Shown piece by piece: positions 42,203 through 52,319 of a DNA stretch of 64,000 nucleotides (positions are counted from its first letter, which is position 1; each line of letters opens with the position of its first letter). The notes under the pieces were generated by a model, which was not told where the DNA came from, ran no database searches, and worked only from the letters and a program-made list of their open reading frames with translations. A program made the position numbers and the translations under genes. The DNA is from Okapia johnstoni (taxonomy: Eukaryota; Chordata; Mammalia; Artiodactyla; Giraffidae), in the NCBI GenBank assembly GCA_024291935.2, contig CM044315.1, positions 49,078,385 through 49,142,384 of the forward strand. Direction: 5' to 3'.

Positions 42203-42301
42203 CGTTTCGCTATCCATTTTTCGCCAGCATAACTTCCCAAAGTAACGCAGTCCATTGCATCAGATGGAATAGGTGAACCTTGACCCAAGGTTGTGGCACA
42301 T
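42203..42301 (-). CDS. Candidate internal exon of an unidentified gene, 99 bp
   Basis: On the minus strand a pyrimidine-rich stretch ending 'gacatttccag' (acceptor AG at 42303-42302) leads into a 99-bp segment closed by a consensus donor, ACG|gtaaga (gt at 42202-42201). Frame 2 is open for the whole exon and reads 32 complete codons, starting CATTLGQGSPIPSDAMDCVT and ending AGEKWIAK. Frames 1 and 3 contain stops. Both borders are phase 2, so the exon is symmetric and could be cassette-type. Four CpGs fall within 99 bp in a CpG-poor region. The surrounding 3 kb is repeat-poor. I do not recognise the protein. Alternatives: a non-coding RNA exon or chance. Confidence 0.42.
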
Positions 42302-43169
42302 CTGGAAATGTCAAGCAATAAAGGGAAGACATTTGCTTTATTACCATGAATGTTGCAGACCAGGGTTAACTATCCTATAACCTCCAACCGATGTGTCTTT
42401 CATTTGATGAAAAAGCCCCACAAATTTAACATGATAAAACATAAACCAGAGCTCTTGAAAAAAGCATTAAGTCATAAGTGTTCATTTCCTTAGTGAAATC
42501 TTTGCTTCTTCACCTTGTTATACGTGAATCATGGCATTAGAGTGAAAAAATGGTACTCGTAGATATTGAGGGCTTAGCTTTATGTCTCCCAGCCTAGGTA
42601 AGGTCCTTAAACTTCAAGTAAAATCTACCAATTTCTAAAAGCCTATTTAGGAGGTCTGCAAAGGGAAAAGAAGGTCATGGAGCAGGGTGAAAGGGGGATA
42701 TCTGCACAAATGGAAAATGAAGACATATTTCACAGAGATCTCACTGACTTTTAGAAATACTTTGAACAACAGCCATGGTCACTGGGGTGCTGTAATGACA
42801 TGCCCCATTATAAAATATAACACTAAGTAAACGTAGGAGTGGAAATTTAACAATTGAACACTTAATGGCTGCAATTATGGCAAAAGAATAATGAACCTAT
42901 TAGATAGGAGAACTGGCAATTACTCTACAGCTTATTGGAATACAGCTGTGAAAAAGTAATACAGCAGCATAGTTAAGAATGGTTATTAAAAGAGGATAAT
43001 GCATTCTGTTTACACTGACAGAAGCAATTTTTCTTTTGAAATGAAATGGGGCTTTTTGGCTATCAGACATATGAACTCAGATATGATGAATCCTACTATC
43101 TTAAGGTAATGCATTTTCAAGATATGCCTCTCTAGCTGTAAATGATGCCTCCACTCAGAGGGTAAGGCC

Positions 43170-43172
<3 letters not shown>
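42302..43172. promoter_or_regulatory. Unique block, candidate conserved element 42760-43160
   Basis: Repeat-free. 42840-43010 is rich in 'attatgg', 'aataatg', 'caattac', 'taatac' cores ('gctgcaattatggcaaaagaataatgaacc'). Homeodomain-type enhancer texture next to a candidate exon. Inference only. Confidence 0.3.

Positions 43173-43206
<34 letters not shown>
43173..43206. repeat. (AT)17 microsatellite
   Basis: Uninterrupted alternating AT, 34 bp, followed by 'ttatatttt'. Likely length-polymorphic. Confidence 0.95.
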
Positions 43207-43212
<6 letters not shown>

Positions 43213-44049
43213 TTTGGTGGAAGAAATGGAAGAAGATGTCAAAATGGACTTATAAACACAACATGCATCACCTGAAGAAAAGTGGAATAATTTTAAATGA
43301 TCCAAATAGCTGTAATAAATGAAACACCTGTAAGTTCAAAATTGAGGGTTGAAAAGAGAGGGTGTTCAGAACAATTACATGATCTATAAAACCATTTTGG
43401 TATCCAGGAATGACAGATGTGTCTCATGAAGTTTTTAAAATGTATATACTTCTAAGTACAATTTATATGGCCATCTCCATTTTCAGAAATACCCTTCCAA
43501 ATGTAGCTACCAGAACCCTAGGAGTTAGCCAAACGTCAGGCTGGCTGAAAACAATAATCTAGACAAAGGGTCAGGCACTGAAATGCAGTTAAAGTATAAG
43601 AAAAGTGTCCTACCTAAGTGCATTTGACAAAATGGAGGGAAGGCTCAGCCCTTCAAGACCCAGACACCTGCCTGGAGACAGATTTTGGATTCTTGTAACA
43701 AGGTGTCTTTTCTGGCTATTTTCAAGGTAGATTGAAGGAATATAAAATAGAAATCTCTGCTTCATGGAATGCTGGAAATTAAGAGATCCTTGAGGGGGGT
43801 GTCCTTTGGTCCATCCTTCTGCCTGCTGGCAGTATCATTATTAAGTCATTTAAGACGGATAGGGAACATCTTCCATTTTGTCTTTCACTGGAGAAGACTC
43901 AAAGACTTGGTGTTTATGATGAGAAAAAATGTACACCTCCCTCTCTGTGGGGAAAGTCTGCATGAAACTCAAACTTAGATCCTTTTTCCTATTCCTGTCC
44001 TATAGTTTTATAGGACAGAATTAAAGCATGGTAGTCAGGACATGAGACC
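43207..44049. other. Unique sequence
   Basis: No repeat or gene identified. A 69-codon frame at 43769-43978 is unsupported. Confidence 0.35.
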
Positions 44050-44147
44050 GAGCAAACTCCAGGAGACAGTGAAGGAAAGGGAAGCCTGGCATGCTGCAGT
44101 CCATGGGTTACAAAGAGTCAGACACAACTTAATGACTGAACAATAAC
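44050..44147 (+). mobile_element. BovB/Bov-A 3' end fragment
   Basis: 'gagcaaactccaggagacagtgaaggaaagggaagcctggcatgctgcagtccatgg' to 'gacacaacttaatgactgaac'. Extreme 5' truncation of BovB (about 100 bp). Confidence 0.85.
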
Positions 44148-45080
44148 CGGGACTTGAACTTAAACTTTCCTGGAAAACTGATGTGTACAGAAGCCCCACC
44201 CACTCCAGTCTGTGTTTTCCAACAATCTGGTCCGGTCCCAGCCTGGGGCTGCAAGCCAGCTGGGCTCACTATGCCTTATATAACAAGCTTACGTGGAAGA
44301 GACTGTTTTTAATGGTATATTCTGTCTGGTATAGAACCATTTTGATGTTTGACACATATAAAATGAACAAAGTAAATTATCTTTTGACCTGGAAGAAAGT
44401 TGCTTAGGGCAGGGAATGAATGTGAAGCTATAAAGCAACAAAATATTTTTATACTTTCAAGGTCACAGACCTGTTTTGAGGATCTAATGAAATCTGTAGA
44501 CAATCACCCCAGGAAAATGCACAGACATACTAGTTTTGCATGAAATTTCAGGGATAGAATCCTAGTATCAAGCTAGCAGTCCTAGACGGAGACTTATGCA
44601 TAAGAACTGGCTGTTATCAATTTACACAACCCCTTATCCAGGTAAAACGTATGCGATTGCCGGTTCTCAAACATTTGAGTCAATGAAGCCAGTGATAATG
44701 GTGAAATGAAATCAAGGTAATTTTTAAAAAAGTGATTATAGTTAAATGGTTTTCCTAGCCTTCTTACCAAGCCAAATTCTAACTGGTTTGGATTTTTCCC
44801 TCTCTTTCTTCCCATGTTTAAGCTGGTGGACAAGCAATGAGAGCAAATGTCTAGTGTGTGGACACAGAATTTTAGATAATCAGCGCTTGAGTATTGAGAA
44901 TTGACTGTTAGTTTTGAGATAGAGAAGAAGTGAAAGATTAGAGAATGGCTTTGTCCATATTTTTCTTCCAACTCTGGCCTCACCAGTGAACCAAATTTCT
45001 CTGCATTCAGGTTCAATATGATGGAAAGATTGTCGTCATGACATTTTAAGTCTGATGCCAGAGGGGCTATAAAAATAGGC
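44148..45080. other. Unique sequence
   Basis: No repeat named. A 176-codon minus frame (44594-45124) begins inside the CHR SINE to the right and shows no domain; considered chance. 44640-44665 keeps three CpGs. Confidence 0.4.
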
Positions 45081-45081
45081 A

Positions 45082-45283
45082 AAGACTTCCCTGGCAGTCC
45101 AGTGGTTAAGAATCCACCTTCCAATGCAGGAGATGTAGTTCAGTCTCAGGTTGGGGAATGAAGATCCCATATGCCGTGGAGCAACTAAGCCCGCGTGCTA
45201 TGACTAGAGAAGCTGGAGTGCCCCAGCTTGAGCTGGTGGGCCCCAAGAAAGACCCAGCCCAGCCAAAATTTTAAAAAAAGAAA
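45082..45283 (+). mobile_element. CHR-1 SINE, sense
   Basis: 'agacttccctggcagtccagtggttaagaatccacc', 'caggttggggaatgaagatcccatatgccgtgg', 'gagaagctggagtgcccc' and an A-rich tail. Confidence 0.85.
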
Positions 45284-46544
45284 GGAAAGAAAATGGGCTG
45301 AAAAGATGTCTTCCTTTGTAGAGTTTACACAGCAAACTCCAGTGTCTAACGTGCCCTGCTCTAATTTCAATCACTGCCCTCCTAGCCCACACCTTGGTCT
45401 GTCATTCAAATTTCCACTTGGGGTTTGGGTCTGGGTTCAAAATAAAATCATGCTTATCCCATTTACTCTTTGACTTGATTTGCTGTTAGATTTTGTTCCC
45501 TTGAAATAGTTGTTGGTGTTTCCTTGAATAAACTCTTTTATTTTGGTGTGCAGTCCCCACCTCTCTACCTCTGCAATCTAGAGAGAGGGCCTAAGAGTGG
45601 CCTTGAACTTGTGCTTCCTAACAACGTCCTGCCAGGCAACAGGAGAAAGGGAAACTGTTAAGTGATTGTTAATTATACGGTGATTATTAAGATGGGGGGG
45701 AGGAGGGTACTCAGTTGACAGGTACACAAAAGTCTTCAAATTTAAACTTCTGGCTTCTCACATAAGACAGGTTAGAAAGAGGTTAGAAACTCAGGTTAGA
45801 AAGAGGGCAGCCTTTTAACAATTTGACACTTGTACATTATTTCAGATCACAGTGCACTGAAATAATTCTTTAAAAATATTATAATTATCTTATGAATAGT
45901 GCAATTATATTGCTGCGTGTGTGTGAAAATTGTCATTTTTTTAAGTGAAAACATTTATGTCTAGATTTGTCACTTTTCAATTTTTATGTACTTAGAGCCT
46001 CAAAAAAGAAAGACAAAAAATACCTGAAACCTGAGAAGCCCTGGAGAAAGGAAGAAGAGGGGAAGGAAGGGGAGGGAAAATTGGGAATAGAGAAAAAATA
46101 AAACAGTAATTGATTTCTAGTTTAGATGCAGAAGAAACCTAGTCTACCTTTTACCTTCTGTCCTTTCCATTTCTTCTCACAAAAATTGAAATACTCCTCT
46201 CCCTCTCTATTTCTTGATGATGAATATATGCCAATTGAAATATGCAGAGGCCATGGTGTGGCTTCCATGAAAATATCCTCAAGGATTTTATTAGATGCTA
46301 AAAAAGGAAGTGCCAAAATTCCCTGTCTCTGTGACTTCACAAATTCTCCATAAGCATTTGTTATATTGAATTCAAGTGAATAAGTTCTGAGATCAGTATT
46401 TTTTCAAGTTCCTCTGCAATGTCTGTTGCAAATCAATGAACAGCTTTGCCTACAGGTATCTCCATGAATCACTTGGCTAGTGAATGAGCCTTCATTCGCT
46501 CATGACTTGTCTTGTCAGCCCTCTGCATTGCATGCACAAAAGAA
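45284..46544. other. Unique sequence with GA-rich run
   Basis: No repeat or gene recognised. Purine run 'gaaggaagaggggaaggaaggggaggg'-like at about 46049-46077. Confidence 0.35.
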
Positions 46545-46730
46545 ATGTTGGACTATTTGAAAGACCTAAATTTCTAGCCCCAGATCTGTCTTTGACTAGC
46601 TGTGTGATTTTAAGTAAACCAATTTACCTTTCTGAGCTCTGTTTCCTTCTCTGAAAATAAAGGCATTGAATGATGACAGTGTAAGAGATGTTTTCCAGAT
46701 CTAAATGTTTGTGATTCTATGATTTTAATT
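46545..46730 (+). mobile_element. MIR/MIR3-type SINE, sense
   Basis: 'cagatctgtctttgactagctgtgtgattttaagtaaacc', 'gctctgtttccttctctg', 'ttttccagatctaaatgtttgtgattctatg' match the MIR3-type order and end. Confidence 0.7.
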
Positions 46731-48084
46731 ATTTTTCAATATGATGCTATATGACCCAAAAACTCCATCCTACATATTTTGTTGTCTGAGTACACTGTAT
46801 CAACATTGCTCAAGCAAACTAATATTTCTTTCCATGTATACAATTGTGAAGCCTTTGTTTTTCTGAATACATCAACAGCTTATTTTCATTCAATGTGTCA
46901 ATACAGAGGTAATAGAAACTTGGTTTGAGGGCAGATTGGAGAAATAAGGCTAATGATTATTAAGGAACTTATGCAAATTTTTTCCCAGAACCTGGTCCCT
47001 TCCTAGATTGACATGATGAGATTTTTAAGTCTGAAGCCAGCCTTAGCTTACCTCTGGAGATTATGATTACATGTTTAAACATGTCTTATCGTATCACAGT
47101 GGGAGCTGGTTGAAAGCACCAAGCAACTGTGCTTTCTTGCTATGTAGAAACAGCAACAAGCTATTTTCTTCAGGAAGTGTATTTCACTGATTAGAAAATA
47201 CAATAATACAGCCAAAGTCTGGCAAACAAGGAGCTCAGAAAGGTGATTAATAAGAAAGAGGAAATTACACTGCAAGAACATATCTTTATGAATGTGTACT
47301 CCCTGTAGCTAATATCAGAAGCAAATATTTAGGATTTTGAATTGGCTCATAAATGCAGCTATCAACAGACTGATAGCAGCAGAATTCTTAGAGAATACAT
47401 GTATTACTTAAAGAATAAACATAGTTCTTTCTTAATAAGCTGTGAGGCTTTGCTGATTATTGACAAAAAAAATTGAAAAACCGTAAGGGAAAATTTTCAG
47501 AAGAAACCCTTCCAGCTTATGTCACTCTAGGTAAATTGTATTTTACAAAAAAAAGAGAAGCACAGAAACTTGTTTATTACTATGTACTATCATCTTTTCA
47601 ATATTTTCTTTGGCAGCATTCAATGTTCATGGTAAAGAAAGCAGTTGTTTCCATCCAATGTACTCTATTCTTGACTTCATTCTCTTTAGCAGACTTTGAG
47701 AAAGGAACACTTTTCTTTTACAAACACAGTACAAAAATTCCTGCACTAGGGAATAACTCTACCTTCTCAAATCTACAAATTGATGAAAAGCCCTTATTGT
47801 TTTCTCATTTATTAACCCAGTGGCATATCAGTGCATATATCAATACTGATATATTAATAATATTTAATGATAATTACATTAGCAACATCAATAAAGTATT
47901 TTAATTCTCTTTCCCAGTTAAATCAATTCCCTTGTGCTAGAAAGAAATCATTAGTAATTCCACACTGACTCACAAAATTTTCCAATTATGTTAATGTTGT
48001 AGTTTCAGACTTCCACTGAGATATGGTAAATAAATAAGTCCTTTTTAACAGTTCATCTTCCATTTCAGCTTCTACATGTGGCAT
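46731..48084. other. Unique AT-rich sequence
   Basis: No repeat recognised. A 143-codon plus frame at 47473-47904 has no domain, is AT-driven, and lacks splice or promoter context; not called. Confidence 0.35.
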
Positions 48085-48350
48085 TTTTTGTTTAATTAAT
48101 TTATTTATTTTAATGTGAGGATAATTACTTTACAATATTGTGATGGTTTTTCCCATACATCAGTGTGAATTGGCCATAAGTATACATGTGTTTCCCCATC
48201 CTGAAACCCCCCACCTCCCTCCCCACCCTACCCCTCCAGGTTGTCACAGGGCGCTGGCCTTGCATACCCTGCGTCATACATCAGGCTCACACTGGTTATC
48301 TATATTACATGTGGTAATGTATATGTTTCAATGTTATTGTGATCAGTCAT
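48085..48350 (-). mobile_element. Ruminant L1 3' UTR, antisense
   Basis: 'tttattttaatgtgaggataattactttacaatattgtgatgg', 'catcagtgtgaattggcc', 'cccccacctccctccccacc', 'ccctgcgtcatacatcagg'. Same 3' UTR as at 8415-8790. Confidence 0.85.
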
Positions 48351-48596
48351 ACGGAAAGGAAGAGCAAACCACTGAGGTGTTAAGAGGGGACTGGGAATCC
48401 GCACCTTCATTTGCCAATTTCAACAGAAGACTTCATCAGGAATATACAAGTGAGATTGACATTGTACTTTTTACGATGTTTTCCTTTCTAATATTTTAAT
48501 AAATTGCATTCACCTTTTACATTTTCCTTTTTCTGAATACACAGTGCACAGTCTTTTTTATTTATAAGGAATCAGCTCTTTAAATAAAGCCCTCAG
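48351..48596. other. Unassigned short stretch
   Basis: Nothing recognised. Confidence 0.35.
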
Positions 48597-49532
48597 TTGA
48601 GTTCAGTTCAGTCACTCAGTCATGTCCAACTCTTTGCAACCCCATGGACTGCAGCACGCCAGGCTTCCTTGTCTACCACCAACTTCCAGAGCTTACTCAA
48701 ACTCATGTCCATTGAGTCGGTGATGCCATCCAGCCATCTCATCCTCTGTCATCCCCTTCTCCTCCTGCCTTCGATCTTCCCAGCATCAGGGTCTTTCCAA
48801 TGAGTTAGTTCTTCACATTAGCTGGCCAAGGTATTGGAGTTTCAGCTTCAGCATCAGTCCTTCCAATGAATATTCAGTACTGATTTCCTCTAGGATGGAC
48901 TGGTTGGATCTCCTTGCAGTCCAAGGGACTCTCAAGAGTCTTCTCCAACACCACAGTTGAAAATCATTCAGTACTTTGTCACTCAGCTTTCTTTATAGTC
49001 CAACTCTCACATCCATACATGACTACTGGGAAAACCATAGCTTTGACTAGACAGACCTTTGTTGGCAAAGTAATATCTCTGCTTTTTAATATGCTGTCTA
49101 GGTTGGTCATAACTTTTCTTCCAAGAAGCAAGCATCTTTTAATTTCATGGCTGCAGTCACCATCTGCCGTGATTTTGGAGCCCCCCAAAATAATCTGACA
49201 CTGTTTCCATTGTTTCCTCATCTATTTGACATAAAGTGATGGGACCGGATGCCATGGTCTTAGTTTTCTGAATGTTGAGTCTTAAGCCAGCTTTTTCACT
49301 CTCCTCTTTCACTTTCCTCAAGAAGCTCTTTAGTTCTTCTTCACTTTCTGCCATAAGGGTGGTGTCATCTGCAGATCTGAGGTTATTGATATTTCTCCCA
49401 GGAATCTTGATTCCAGCTTGTGCTTCATCCTGTCCAGCATTTAGCATGATGTACTCTGCATATAAGTTAAATAAGGAGGTTAACAATATACAGCTTTGAC
49501 GTGTTCCTTTCCCGATTTGGAACCAGTCTATT
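48597..49532 (-). mobile_element. BovB, antisense, 0.94 kb
   Basis: From the antisense tail 'ttgagttcagttcagtcactcagtcatgtccaactc' to the RT palm ('tttcccgatttggaaccagtctattgttg'). The minus frame 49157-49486 reads 'NNLRSADDTTLMAESEEELK': both Asp are intact, but the Tyr of YADD is Ser. 48979-49221 continues the frame with 'GGSKITADGDCSHEIKR'. Confidence 0.92.
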
Positions 49533-49890
49533 GTTGTTAAATTAGTACAATCAATGTTTATTTCTTACTTATGGCACAGTTCAATGCAGGTCATGTGGCA
49601 ATCTTGTGTGGCTCTCATCCGAGCTATGACTCAGGGACCAGATTGTTTGCATCTTGCAGCTGCGGAATCCCAGAATCCTTTGCTTTGGGCTTCTTTGTTG
49701 GAGAGAGAAAGTATGTGGAGAGGGCACATCCGCCCTTCTCTGCCTCAGATTAGAAAGGAGGCAAATTTCTTTTCATTTTCCACTAGCAGGAACTAGTCAC
49801 ATGCACCCACGTAAATACATGAGGACAGAAAGTTACAGTGAAACTCATTTTGTGAGTGAGGATATTTTTTGATAACAATGCTCTCAGCCA
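49533..49890. mobile_element. Old unassigned mammalian repeat (LTR-like)
   Basis: 'tgtttatttcttacttatggcacagttcaatgcaggtcatgtgg' and 'agtcacatgcacccacg' resemble the antisense of an old LTR/medium-reiteration repeat. Family not determined. Confidence 0.3.
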
Positions 49891-50007
49891 TATAGTTAAA
49901 AAAAATAGAATTATTTTTATTGAGAGGAGGGAAAAGGAAAGTTCAAGGTGAAGAAATTGTCCTTCCTCTCAAGAGTGTTGAGGGTTTAGGGGATTAATGA
50001 ATTCTAG

Positions 50008-50227
50008 TGTAGTGTTTAGTCACTCAGACATGTCCAACTCTGCAACCCCATGGACTGTAGCCCTCCAGGCTCCTCTATCCATGGGATACTCCAGGCAAGA
50101 ATACTGGAGTGTGTAGCCATTCCCTTCTCCAGGGGATCTTGCTGACCCAGAGACTGAACCAGGGTCTCCCACATTGCTGGCAGATTCTTTACTGTCTGAG
50201 CCACCAGGGAAGCCTGTTATAAATTAT
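50008..50227 (-). mobile_element. Bov-tA SINE, antisense
   Basis: 'tgtagtgtttagtcactcagacatgtccaactctgcaacccc' to 'ctttactgtctgagccaccagggaagcc'. TSD tgaattctag at 49998-50007 and 50228-50237, perfect. Confidence 0.93.
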
Positions 50228-50237
50228 TGAATTCTAG

Positions 50238-50624
50238 ACATTCAATAATTCCAATATTATAATATTGGACATTTCCACTTTGGAAGGCACTTTTGCAACA
50301 CTGTATTCTTAGAACTTTTACAGTTTCCAACACATAGTAATTGCTCAATAAATACTTTTGCTGAATCCATGAATTTATGTCAATTCAATTCAAACTCTTC
50401 ATAACCTTGCATCTTATCACTGGTTGGCTGTTTAGCCCCTGGTGATAATACGACTTTAGTAACAGATAGCTATGCCACAGTTTATAAAGATCATTGGGCA
50501 GCAAATGATCAGAGTTGCCTCTTCCTTCATTAGACTTTTGCCCAGCCACTTGATGTACATGGAACTGCTCCAGATCTGTTCTCTAGAGACAAGAAAAAGA
50601 TATCCAATCGCTCCCTTGTCCTTT
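50238..50624. other. Mostly unassigned; short MIR-like end
   Basis: 'acatagtaattgctcaataaatacttttgctgaatccatgaat' (50332-50375) is a sense L2/MIR 3' end. The rest is unassigned. Confidence 0.45.
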
Positions 50625-50841
50625 GTGTTGTGCTGTGCTTAGTCGCTCAGTCATGTCCAACTCTTTGTGACCCCATGGACTGTAGCCTACCAGGCTCCTC
50701 TGTCCATAGGGTTCTCCAGGAAAGAACACTGGAGTGGATTGCCATGCCCTTCTCCAGGGGATCTTCTCAACCCAGGAAACAAACCCAGGTCCCCTGTATT
50801 GCAGGCAGATTCTTTACCGGTTGAGCTACCAGGGAAGCCCG
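50625..50841 (-). mobile_element. Bov-tA SINE, antisense
   Basis: 'gtgttgtgctgtgcttagtcgctcagtcatgtccaactc' to 'taccggttgagctaccagggaagccc'. Low divergence; frames 50630-50824 and 50667-50861 are antisense SINE shadows. Confidence 0.92.
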
Positions 50842-51974
50842 TCCTTCTCTTTTTCCCTTAAATAGCTTTCCTAATATTGATTAGGATAAATTCTAACAAC
50901 TGTTACAAATAAACTCCAACATCTTTGAAGTATTTTATCACTGAACTTATCCCTTACTCATGGCATCCAGTGCAGATGCTCCTGGTCAAGCAGGCTTGTT
51001 TGCAAACTATGTCACAGTGACTAAGGCTCTTTCCATTTTAAAGCCCCACTGCTTCCCACCCATGTATCAGGTTATACTGTGGGGTCACCTTCATTCAAGT
51101 CAGCTGGAAGGGGAGGTTCTTATAGTAATATTATCCCTGGGATACCTGGGAGTATATAAGTAATATTATACCTGGGAGGTTCTTATAGTAAAATTTCCAT
51201 AGACCTAGAAGTTGTGTACATCACTCCCACTTATATTCCACTACCCACTATTCAGTTTTACAACCATATCCAGTTTCAAGGGAGATCAGAAAATGTTTTT
51301 GAGCAATTATTGTAGGAGGAGAAAAACAGGCAGTGTCTGTCACAATAGTCAACATAGATTAAGTAGACATGGTATTTATAAATTATTAATTCCCAGAGCA
51401 TGTAAGATACTTATGTTAAGAGGACTAAAATTTTTATTCACACTATACACAGATATATATGTTATCTATTAGCTATTCACTCTCTTTCACAAGCTGCCAC
51501 CCACTGGTAAAGGAAAAAGAAAAGAAACTAGATTTTAGTTCAATTGAGTGATATAATACCACAGAAGCCTTCTTATCTGATGTTCTCATTATCCATATTT
51601 GGTTGGCTATTTGAAAAAGCTTAGCAAAGCAGGAAATCACAAAAGTAGAATTGTAAATACATTAAGGATTGCAACTTGAAACATATAAATAGGTGTAGTT
51701 TTGCCTAGCTTTTGATATAAATTGAAAGACTTTCATTTGTGTGTGGATTATTAATTCAAGTGAATCTTATCTTTTTTGCATAAAGTACTCTTTCTGTGTT
51801 TTCAAGTTTCAATTTTCTTAAAAAGGAGCAAATTTCCAACTCCCCTTTATAGTTGTCTCTCCCACATCTAATTTGATAGTCATTTTAAATGTCACTTATC
51901 TTTAACAAGATTTTTCAAGACATTCATATTCATTTCTTTCTTGTGTGGAGAAATGCATCAAAGAAATAAAAATA
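50842..51974. other. Unique sequence with a local segmental duplication
   Basis: gggaggttcttatagta occurs at 51111-51127 and 51174-51190. agtaatattatccctggga (51124-51142) and agtaatattatacctggga (51159-51177) are nested in the same unit. The rest is unassigned. Confidence 0.6.
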
Positions 51975-52053
51975 TTGGGTTGGCCAAAATGTTTGTTCAG
52001 TTTTACCACACAATTTTACTGGAAAACCCAGACAAACTTTTTGGCCAATCCAA
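51975..52053. mobile_element. Mariner-derived MITE, 79 bp
   Basis: Left terminus 'ttgggttggccaaaatgttt' and the complement of the right end 'aaactttttggccaatccaa' form inverted repeats of about 30 bp with few mismatches, leaving a very short loop. Preceded by TA (51973-51974); the right TA reads CA (52054-52055). The 'ttgggttggccaaaa' end is the ruminant mariner terminus. Hairpin-forming non-coding element. Confidence 0.85.
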
Positions 52054-52197
52054 CATGTATCTACAATTTTAAAATGCACCTGCCATTCAGCTTTGGAATA
52101 TAACATTTGTTGTATCCTAGAAGCCCTGCTGATTCCCCTTTCCAACAGGCTACTTACTTTTCTCCTGCTTCTGAGATAAACTTTATCTTGCACACAT

Positions 52198-52316
52198 GCT
52201 ATGTCACTTCAGGGTCTGATTCTTTCCAAACCCGTGGACTGTAGCCCACCAGGCTCCTCTGTCCATGGGATTTCCAAGGCAAGAATACTGGAGTGTGTTG
52301 CTATTTCCTTCTTCAT
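52198..52316 (-). mobile_element. Bov-A/Bov-tA fragment, antisense
   Basis: 'gctatgtcacttcagggtctgattctttcc', 'gtggactgtagcccaccaggctcctctgtccatgggatttcc' and 'gtgtgttgctatttccttc'. The tRNA-like head is missing. Confidence 0.85.
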
Positions 52317-52319
52317 ATT

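Noticed and set aside
44579..44640. Possible small plus-strand exon (AG at 44578, CAG|gtaaaa at 44640)
   Set aside because: Weak acceptor without a pyrimidine tract; only 62 bp; an open frame of this length is expected by chance.
44594..45124. 176-codon open frame on minus
   Set aside because: It starts inside a CHR SINE, has no recognisable domain, shows no splice-consistent edges and is AT-driven.
47473..47904. 143-codon open frame on plus
   Set aside because: Low-complexity AT-rich composition, no domain, no promoter or splice context.
48597..48803. Plus-strand frame [22 protein letters not shown] and similar peptides elsewhere
   Set aside because: Recurring translation of antisense BovB/Bov-tA sequence, seen at several SINE positions.
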